DNA from: Orychophragmus violaceus
Taxonomy: Eukaryota > Streptophyta > Magnoliopsida > Brassicales > Brassicaceae
Reading direction: 5' to 3'
DNA length: 64,000 nt
NCBI GenBank assembly: GCA_030180135.1
Contig: CM058232.1
Span: forward strand, 93,546,630 to 93,610,629
The translations under genes and the position numbers were made by a program. Below are positions 56,467 to 64,000 of the stretch, piece after piece. A model generated the notes under the pieces. The model saw only the letters and a program-made list of their open reading frames with translations. It did no database searches and was not told where the DNA came from. The first letter of the stretch is position 1. Each line of letters begins with the position of its first letter.

Positions 56467-57650
56467 TGATATATCATGGTCTTTATTGGTTTTCAGGCCA
56501 TGATATAAGTCTTTACTTAAAGTCTTTTAGGTATTTTTGTAGTCTTTTGTGTCCTCTACAGGTTTATGCACGTTCGGAGCTTATTTGGAGATATTGGTGC
56601 ATTTTGGAGACTATTGGGAATATGTGCAGAAAAGAAGAAGTCGGAGTCAACACTTGGAGTGAGTGTCGATCGACACAGAACTTAGTGTCGATCGACACTG
56701 ATCGTGGACAGACATATTCTCGCGAGTTAATGACTTTTGAAGATTTTCAAAAAGGCCCAGAAGTTTATCATATTTACAAAGAAGGCCCAATTCGTGTTTC
56801 AGACTATTTAATTAGTTTTTCAGCCACTTGTTAGGCTACGCTTGGGATACGCTAGGTTTTATCAGAGATTGAGTTTTGGGGCTGATCTTGTACTCGAGAG
56901 AGACTTGATTTCTAACCCCATTTTTTATATCTCTTTTATGCTATTTGGTTTTCTATTCATCATGTCTGTTGTTTCAATTGCCATGTCTGAGTAGATCTCC
57001 TTGTTAGGTTTAGGGATTCTCGTTAGGGATTTCATGGATTGTTAGTTTAATTGATTAATTTGGATTCTTTAACATCTAGTTCTTCATCTAGGTTGTTCTT
57101 AATGCTGAATTCTAGACTGATCACATAGGGTTTAGATCTGAGATAAATAACAATAGCGCGAGAGTGTGAATTATAATCTGAATAAACTTAGTGTGACCAA
57201 TTTGACTAGATACAAAGAGATTTGGTTTAGAAGAATTGTGAACCGATAGAACCTGTTCTTAATGCTTGTTTAGAACTCTAGGATTCACAACGAGAGTTGG
57301 CTTTCTAGGTTGTCAGACAGTTAGTATTCACAGCGAGGTTGGTTTGCTATATTTCTGTGATTCTAGTTCTAGAACATCGATATCTAAATCCTATTAATTG
57401 ATTGATCTGATTCCTTGATTTCCCGAGAACTTCCCTGAACCTGACACCTTCGTTAATTGCTTACACCGTTCACTTTGCTACTCTGATTTACTGTTTTCTT
57501 TACTGCTTTCACTTGTCTTGCTTAGCTTAATTCGACTGCATATAGTCGATCGCGTGAAACTAGAGTCTCTGTGGGATTAAATACCTTTTATACTACAATC
57601 ACATAACTGTGCACTTGCAGTAGAATAGGATTAAAACTTTACACCTATCA
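56467..57650 (+). repeat. 3' LTR of element E (1184 bp)
   Basis: TGATATATCATGG...CACCTATCA. U3 contains a palindrome module with an 8-nt spacer (56663-56676/56685-56698). A 5-bp flank atggg (57651-57655) follows; its partner cannot be checked because the left LTR is truncated. Confidence 0.88.
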
Positions 57651-57929
57651 ATGGGCAATTATTTTTTTTTGGAAGGAGGAAACAGGAAATGCAATAAATG
57701 GGCAGTGCTGTAATAACATATTTGAGTAAGACTTCACGGCATGTTGGGGACAAAAAACATGTAGTCTAATTCTGTATTTTGTGCTGCACACGCTGGGCAA
57801 TGTAGGAAAAGTCATCAAACTTATTGTGACCTACACACTCAACCAATTCTAGTACCAGTCAGTGAAGTGATAGAATCCTGAATATCTTGAGAAACACCTT
57901 TGCCAAACATGATGGTCGACTTGACAAAG

Positions 57930-58554
57930 TTAACATACTGACATGAAGCTACTGAATAGATATGGAGAGTTGAAGTAGATGCTGAAATTCAACAAGGGAG
58001 GTTTGACAGAAAAGCAGAGAGTAATCCGCGAAGAAGTGAGTAAAAGAAGGACCCCCGCATCTAGCTTTGAATCTATGGATAAGTTTAGAATGGGAGGCAT
58101 GAAAGAGAAGGGTAGATAGACCATGTGTGTACAAAAGGTAGAGATATGGGGACAAAAGATCCTCCTGTCTGATACCTCGAACAGGCTGCACCATATCTTC
58201 TGGTGATCCATTCAACAAAATAGAGCAGGATACATATGAGATGCAGTTCATAATCCAAGTATACCATTGATCAGATAACCCCAACTTACACATCATAGCT
58301 TCAAGATATCTCCATTCAAGTTTATCAAACGCTTTGGTAATATCCAGAATGAAAGCCATATATGGAGATTTAATCCGCTTGGTTTTGAGAGAATGCAGAA
58401 GTTCGTGGCCAGTGAGGACATTATCAGTGATAAGACGACCCATAATGAATGCAGATTGATAGTCATTAACAATGTCATGAAGGAAAGGCTTCAAACGCTC
58501 CACCATTACTTTAGAAATGAACATGTATGCCACGTTACATAAGCTAATAGCCAT
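57930..58554 (-). pseudogene. LINE reverse transcriptase fragment
   Basis: 201 residues open with SLCNVAYMFISKVMVERLKP and continue DYQSAFIMGRLITDNVL, FILDITKAFDKLEWRYLE (first catalytic Asp region), then GIRQEDLLSPYLYLL and FADYSLLFCQ. The last should be FADD: the second catalytic Asp is Tyr. RQEDLLSP replaces the usual RQGDPLSP. Fragment of the RT palm and fingers; inactive. Confidence 0.88.
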
Positions 58555-59176
58555 TCAATCCTTGAGCTGAGTAGGATAAGTAACCTTAGGGAGAAGGCAT
58601 ACCTGTGTATATTAAGCGCCTGAGGTAGTTGTCCTATTTAAAAGAAATGTTGGATATAGTGAAGAACACTAGTCATGATAGCAGCCCAATGATGCTTATA
58701 AAAACCTGCATTGAAACCATCAAAGCCAGGAGATTATCCTCATTCATAATAGTGAGTGTAGTGAAAACTTCCTCTTCAAAAACATGCATAATAAGCTTAG
58801 AATTCATGGCTTCAGTAACCCGAGGCTGAATATGTTGCAAAATAGAGTCCAAAGAAGAAGTCTGAGTAGAGCTATATAAGTCGAAGAAGTGTTGGTGAAT
58901 TATCTGTTGAATATATTTGTCAGAGGTATAAACAGTGCCTTGTGCATTTTCAAGAGCCGTAATACGGTTAATACTTCGTCTCTACTTGGTCACTGAATGA
59001 ACAAACTTAGTATTTTATCACATGTCTGAAACCAGATGATTTTGTTTTTGAGGAGCCAATTCTTCTTCGAGTTTATACTCAGATTGAAGCTGTAGTTCCA
59101 GGTCAAAAATCAGTTTAAAATCCAATGGAGAAGAGACATAAGCATGTTGAAGAGATTCCTGCAAGCACTGAATTTG

Positions 59177-59700
59177 CTAATGAAAGTTGGTAGCATTCTG
59201 AAATTCCCATTTGGAGAGACTGATATGACAGTATTTAAGGGGCTTCAGCAAAACGAGGGGGCGCCAAATCCTGACATTTAGTTCTTCAGGTAAATTCAAC
59301 AAGTCGGAAGATTTCCTTAATGTATCGCCACTGATTATCAAAACGAAATTTTCTACATCTTTTCCAATGCGAGTCTTCGGTATGAATGAGGACTGGACGG
59401 TGATCATAACCGATCCAATGCAAGAGTTGAACCCATGCTTTGGGATTTTGTTTCATGCCAATAATTAGTGGCAAGTTCCCAATCAAGCTTTGATATGATC
59501 AGTCCAGAGGATCGATTACCCATCCAAGTGAACTTCCCACCAAAGGTTTTGAGTTCATGAAGATTTCCACTATGAAACATACAAAAAATCGTGAAAATGC
59601 CATTCTGGTTTGGTTACAACACAAAGCTGTTATGTGTTGTCATAAATATCATTCAAATATCCAAGTCAAAGGAGAGGTTTACTAGTAGAAGGAGCCGCTT
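59177..59700 (-). pseudogene. LINE endonuclease, C-terminal part
   Basis: Minus-strand pieces: LGYLNDIYDN (the GDFN-type motif is worn), FTWMGNRSSG and KLDWELATNYW, WVQLLHWIGYDHRPVLIHTE (the S/GDHRP catalytic His motif) and CRKFRFDNQWRY. These are the last third of an AP-type endonuclease, with stops and frameshifts between them. Confidence 0.75.
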
Positions 59701-59715
59701 GCAAGAGAAATATTA

Positions 59716-60621
59716 AGAAGTGATATGAGATGAGGAGGCGTGGTGGTTAGACAGCCGAGAGAGAGATGGACGAATGGGACGAAGCTCCTAGCCGAAGGCA
59801 CTCTCAGCTTGGTCAGTGGGTGGTCGAGGGTGATTTCAAGGCTACTGATCTTGATGAACACTTAGGACAAATGAGGAAGCAAGTAAAAAGCGAAAAGATC
59901 TCGGTCTCTAGAGGGGCAGCCGCGTGGTAGAGAGAGAGCACAAACCTATTGGGTTTTTCTTAGCTTAAACTTACTTAGCTTTTTTTGAATCAACAATAGT
60001 GTTTTAAATAACTTACAAAAAAGAGAACTGGGCCTAAACATGGGCCATCGAAAATGAGGAAGAGAAACCAAAGAAAAACATAAGAAATGAAACCAGTACG
60101 GATAAGGAAACTCTGGTCAAAATAGAGAAAGGGCCGGCTTGTCTCTCTAATGAACGGGCCTCGGATCACCTCGTTAAAAACCACGTGAAGAAAACCCATT
60201 TGGGACAAAATTTCACAAGGGAAAAAGAGTATGATCCTTAGTCCAGAGGCAGACCGGTTGATGGATCATCTGACTCTATGCAGAAGATCATGGTCGGTCC
60301 GATTGTCCAGAGTAAGGGCCAGGGCGTGGTCGGGTCGAATGGGTCGCCGGCTTCAGTCTGGATCATCCTAGGGGCCAACTGGTTCAGGACAGGTTGTCCT
60401 TGATCCACCTGGCCTAGCTGGGTCGTGATGTATTCTAGGCTTGTCCTCGAGATCAGCTGCTCCATGGCATTGTTGAATTCAGCATGTATCTGTCGCTGTC
60501 CCGAACGTGTCCTAGATACGTCTCGCATGGTTGGAAACAGGTCGGCCAGCCTCTTGGTCGAGTCTGGTCCGTCTCGCTCGTCCAACTCCGTGTCGGTCAA
60601 GCTGATGTCCTCATCAAGAAG
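59716..60621. mobile_element. Solo LTR inside the LINE endonuclease
   Basis: The body 59721-60616 (896 bp) starts TGATATGAGATGAGG and ends GTCCTCATCA, flanked by agaag (59716-59720 and 60617-60621). Removing it restores a continuous LINE reading frame (QWDFL then IFLLQAAP). No primer-binding site or second LTR, so it is a solo LTR left by recombination, or a short LTR-type unit. The 129-residue open frame inside (60238-60627) is not taken as a gene. Family unknown. Confidence 0.75.
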
Positions 60622-61073
60622 TCCCACTGCTTTTGAAGCAAATGTCTCCGCGGATTGCCATACACATAGTAAAGAGAGAAAGAAGAAGATCCATAAGATA
60701 CTATTATATTAGAAATGTGAAGTGTTGGAGTTGTTACAAATGTACACTTCACTTCATTAGACCAAGAAATAGCTAAGCCCCCACTAGATCCCTCTATAGA
60801 TTTAACAAAATGATTGGGATAGCCTAGCTCATTACCAATCTAATACACACAACTATCTACATTCTTAGTTTCTACAAGGAGTAGGACATCCGATTTATAT
60901 GTACGGTGGATATCCTTCAAAAAAGAAATTGTCAAAGCACTCCTTAAACCTTGGAAATTCCAGTGAAGACGCCTCATGGCTAAAGAGGGATAAGGGGGGC
61001 ACCACCAAACCCATATATGCACCAGAGAATGTACCAAAAGTCTTTTGTCGATTAGAGGAGGATACATCTTCAT
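60622..61073 (-). pseudogene. LINE endonuclease, N-terminal part
   Basis: MRRLHWNFQGLRSALTISFL (the WN-QG start of plant LINE ORF2), LLLVETKN (catalytic Glu motif), then GSSGGLAISWSNEVKC and YVYGNPRRHL in shifted frames, up to the solo LTR. The first two catalytic motifs are visible. Confidence 0.8.
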
Positions 61074-61272
61074 TCTATGTTTCCTCAGCCTTGCACTTTA
61101 TACCACGGTCAATAGGTACTACAGAGGAAGAGCCTATTTTCAGACCAGCATGAGGATCCACGAGGAGTGTAAGCGCTTCAAGATCTGGCAGCATCTGAAG
61201 TAATTCAGAACAAGTGAGGACCAGATTTGCAGGATATTCGGGGAGGCTATGATTAGAACCAATTGTATCCTC

Positions 61273-62080
61273 TTATGGATCATCATCTTGGTGACCGAGA
61301 GGTAAAACAAGCGATTGAACAGGAACCACGACATCTTGTGCAGGAGATTGATGATGATGGGGAGAAGGCGAATGGGCAAGTGAGTGGACATGGAGGGGAA
61401 AGACAGCTGGTATCGGAGGTGGAGGAAGAACACAATCATTGATGTCGTGGGTTAAGCTGTGACAAGCCGCACAAAAGCGTTGAAGATGGTCATAAGTGAA
61501 ACAAACCAGCACGGGAGCCTCATATGGATCGAAACGGATATATCGAACAAAGATGAGAGGACGATATGCGTCCATAACTACTCGGATCCAAACATATCCA
61601 AGAGAATCTCTTGATGGTTGTAGGATTATGACATCTTCGACATGTCCGAGGACACTACCAATTTTGCGAATTACACGGTCATCACGAGAGTCATCAGGGA
61701 TGTTGTCAACTTTGACCCAAAACGAGATAACATGAAGAAAATACGGAGCTTGTCGGTGAGTCCATCGATCGACAACGACCATCCAGTCAGGGTAACTCCA
61801 CGGCTCGTTGTCCAACAGAGTGATAAGAAGATGTTTATGCCAGAAAAAAGAAATGGACTGTGCCATCTTCATTTATCTGAGTGGTAAGCCGACGAGGCAC
61901 AAGACATCACCACTCAGATTCCAGCAGGGTCTTGATGAGGTTGATTCAGATCGTGGACCACGAGGCTCATACGATGGTTTTCATCCTTCTTCTTGGTAGT
62001 CTCGAGAGAAAGCTTCAAAGGAGTTCGTTTTCGAATCCCATATTCAGATTTTGAAGCGATAGCCAGAGTTCTCTATCCAT
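61273..62080 (-). pseudogene. LINE ORF1 (DUF4283-like, CCHC knuckle), frameshifted
   Basis: The likely start ATG at 62080 (MDRELWLSLQNLNMGFENE) is followed by a stop and frame changes. From 61872 a 199-residue frame has a DUF4283-like region (MVVVDRWTHRQAPYFLHVIS, then FWVKVDNIPDDSRDDRVIRK and YVWIRVVMDA). It continues with a CCHC-like knuckle FCAACHSLTHDINDC and a proline-rich tail. ORF1 proteins bind the element RNA. Position and order agree with the ORF2 pieces downstream. Confidence 0.82.
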
Positions 62081-62240
62081 TCCGATTGAAAGATGATGAA
62101 CTTGGGATCTTGAGGATAGTTAGAATTTCATCGACGACGATGAAATAGATAATATCACCGCCTTAGAAGACGGTGAATCATATGTCAGGAATCGTCTGTA
62201 GATCGCCGCAGAAGACACGTAGAGAAATAGAAGAAAAAAA

Positions 62241-64000
62241 GATCCAGAATACGTATTAATTCTACAAAAAACATCTTCATTTTCATTTACATCAAAGTTT
62301 TTTTCGACTCGCTAGCACAAACAAAAATAAAATAGATAATAATAGTCTGAGCATTTCAAACTTATCTAATTATATGTACATGCTGTAATTTGATGTAATT
62401 TGCAGTAAAAACTATGTGGTAAAAACTGTAGACTAATGTGGTAAGTTTGATGTAAAAATATGATTTACCATTTTGTCAAAATAAACGACTGGTAACATTT
62501 TTGTTGTATAATTTGCAGTATATAAATTATAAATTATTTTTATTATTTTAAATTACAATATGTAATATTTATGTTTTACAAATAACAATAATATTATTAT
62601 ATTCCAATAATAAAGTAAATTAAAAATAATATTAATTTTAAAGTTTTTTTTTTAAATGATAGTAGTTTTTTTTATCAATGTTCATATTATTTATATATTG
62701 ATCACCAATTATTGTTTCTCATTCGTCGAGTCTATTAAAAAATTTAAATTTATTGATTGAATATTCATCAATGTTATATTTTTTTAAAAATCATCATTTG
62801 TAATTTTGTGAAGTCTAATAATGTTTATGGTAATTATAATGTGATGATATAGTAAATTTAAATTGTTATGGTTTAATTACATATAATTAAATTTGAATTG
62901 TACTATTAAAAATATTAGAATTTATAAAGAATATATTAATTATAGTGTATGCACCAAGTTAATATTTATTGATGATTAATTTAGCAGGAGACATGATGCA
63001 CATATTACATTTTAGGATACTAGTTTTTTTGTTATAAAAAAATACTTTTAATATACATAATACTAACTCAATCTCTAACACATCTCTAATACATACATGA
63101 GTTTTTCTATGATGTTGAATTATGTTTTGAGTTAGCAATTTTATAAAGGGTTTAACTCAAAATTGTAACTCAACTATAATACATGATAATTCAAACTCAA
63201 ACTCAAAAAAATAAAATTAATACATGATTGGTAACATTTTTGAGTTATATATGAGTTATACCCATAAGTTAAACTAAATCAAGGATAACTCATGTTACCA
63301 ATCAAAGCCTTTATTTGATACTCTAGTCTGATTTATGTATTTTTTTCCTATAAAACTTGCTCTTTTTTTTTATTGAGTGAAGTTTCAATGTCTTTTTACC
63401 TAAAAATAAAATTTTCTTTATTTCCAATTTATGATTTTATATTTTATTCGGCAAAACTTAAAGATGTTAAAATACAATATATTTAATTTTTTTTGAGAAA
63501 ACTGTTAAATTTTGAAATGGTGTCCCACAATATCTTCCAATATTAATAGTCAACTTTAAGATATTTCAGCACAAAAATAATCATCTGTTTGAAAAAAAAA
63601 TTTAATCTAAAGCACAAAATAACTAAACCCTATATACTACTACCACTAGATTACTATTTGTTTTTTTTTTTGAACAAATCACCATTTGTTTAATAACCTT
63701 TCTAGATTTTTTTTTTTTTGTAAAAATGTTAAAATTTATTACAGTTTTCGAATTTTTGACGAGAAAACGGGATCAAGTTTAGAAAATGTTAAAATTTATC
63801 ACTATTTATTTAATAACGTTTCTAAACCTTTCTAACTTGATCATATTCTTATATCTTTATTGGTTATCGTTTTCCATCAAGTTTCCTAGTCTAATTTGAA
63901 CACTTCCAAAGTATTTGAAAAAAATACCACACTATTTCCAAATTTCAGGTGTTTGATTTTTACTTGCAAAATATTTTTTCTCCAATATACATGGACCCAT
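62241..64000. other. AT-rich intergenic DNA
   Basis: No gene recognised. Long A/T runs throughout. Short phrases such as ggtaacatttttg and tttgcagta recur and hint at small MITE-like units, one of which is listed at 63226-63303. Confidence 0.5.
63226..63303. repeat. Small inverted-repeat unit (78 bp)
   Basis: gattggtaacat (63226-63237) and atgttaccaatc (63292-63303) are perfect inverted copies. Between them tgagtta and taactc continue the symmetry loosely. May be a short MITE; the flanks show no clear target duplication. Confidence 0.5.

Larger units (their letters stand above)
52466..57650 (+). mobile_element. Athila-type Ty3/gypsy element E, non-autonomous
   Basis: Direct repeats at 52466-53239 and 56877-57650. 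The right LTR is longer (56467-57650), starting TGATATATCATGG after the purine tract agtgtgggggagt. The left LTR lacks its first ~410 bp. A PBS TGGCGCCGTTGTCGGGGA (53246-53263) follows the left LTR. The internal 3.2 kb holds gag C-terminal and protease remnants of Athila type, and the Athila-like phrases gtgggagacaacccact and gaggacagtgtt. RT, RNase H and integrase are absent. Several palindrome modules are present. It separates the LINE at 57651 from its missing 3' end. Confidence 0.88.
57651..62240 (-). mobile_element. LINE (non-LTR retrotransposon), minus strand, interrupted and 3'-truncated
   Basis: Order on the minus strand: ORF1 (from 62080), endonuclease (about 61073-59180, split by a solo LTR), reverse transcriptase (about 58560-57930). 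The RT end, zinc finger and poly(A) end are missing because element E begins at 57650. Many stops and frameshifts are present. The sequence belongs to the plant L1-like group whose ORF1 carries a DUF4283-like region and a CCHC-type knuckle. Confidence 0.85.

Noticed and set aside
60238..60627. 129-aa minus-strand open frame as a gene
   Set aside because: Lies almost wholly in the solo LTR; its first codons are LINE sequence beyond the LTR edge.
47758..62240. Both LINE segments as one element split by element E
   Set aside because: The left piece starts before and the right piece ends after the same RT motif region, so they overlap and must be different copies.

Overview
This window reads as nuclear DNA of a flowering plant in the mustard family (Brassicaceae). 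The only intact ordinary host gene, on the minus strand at 15095-18397, has six exons and encodes a 780-residue KUP/HAK potassium transporter closely resembling Arabidopsis KUP6. Nearly everything else is transposable-element DNA of families typical of Brassicaceae: Ty1/copia, Athila, Tat-type Ty3/gypsy, LINEs, a tRNA-type SINE, a hAT MITE, a Mutator-like remnant and several poly(A)-tailed retroposons.

Layout. 1-6223 is a decayed Ty1/copia element on + (element A), inserted into a second Ty1/copia element on - (B, to 11545). B in turn sits inside an F-box gene (11546-12333), which is a pseudogene. 12588-20355 holds KUP6 flanked by three short poly(A)-tailed retroposons. 20354-25844 is a heavily mutated gypsy-like LTR element (F). 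26042-27287 is a fourth poly(A) retroposon. 27288-45010 is a Mutator-like remnant (D) split by a gag-only LTR element (C, 28196-42500). C's left LTR is itself split by a Tat-type Ty3/gypsy element (G, 29367-38807). G, C, A and B are supported by TG...CA termini, primer-binding sites and, for G and C, exact 5-bp target duplications. 44176-44727 is a hAT-type MITE and 46692-46918 a SINE. 47758-49745 is a LINE remnant. 52466-57650 is a non-autonomous Athila-type element (E). 57651-62240 is another LINE, interrupted by a solo LTR (59721-60616). The rest is AT-rich DNA in which I see no genes.

The most unusual signal is a 35-bp module: a 14-bp palindrome GTGTCGATCGACAC, a 7-nt spacer, then GTGTCGGTCGACAC. 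About 20 paired copies occur in three otherwise unlike elements: two different Ty1/copia families and an Athila-type gypsy element. They lie in LTR U3 regions upstream of the TATA box, in leaders, between domains and inside coding sequence. The spacing is 7 nt in 16 of 20 pairs by hand count, so palindrome centres are 21 bp apart (two helical turns) while the spacer sequence varies. In element A two copies sit inside pol where the related element B has none. This suggests a shared, portable cis-element, probably a protein-binding site acting as an enhancer.

A second notable feature is in element G. Although its gag, protease and RT amino end are fused by a large deletion, it keeps an intact antisense gene. 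Four exons with consistent GT-AG junctions encode 711 residues, resembling the putative gypsy-type Transposase_28 family plus a long coiled coil.
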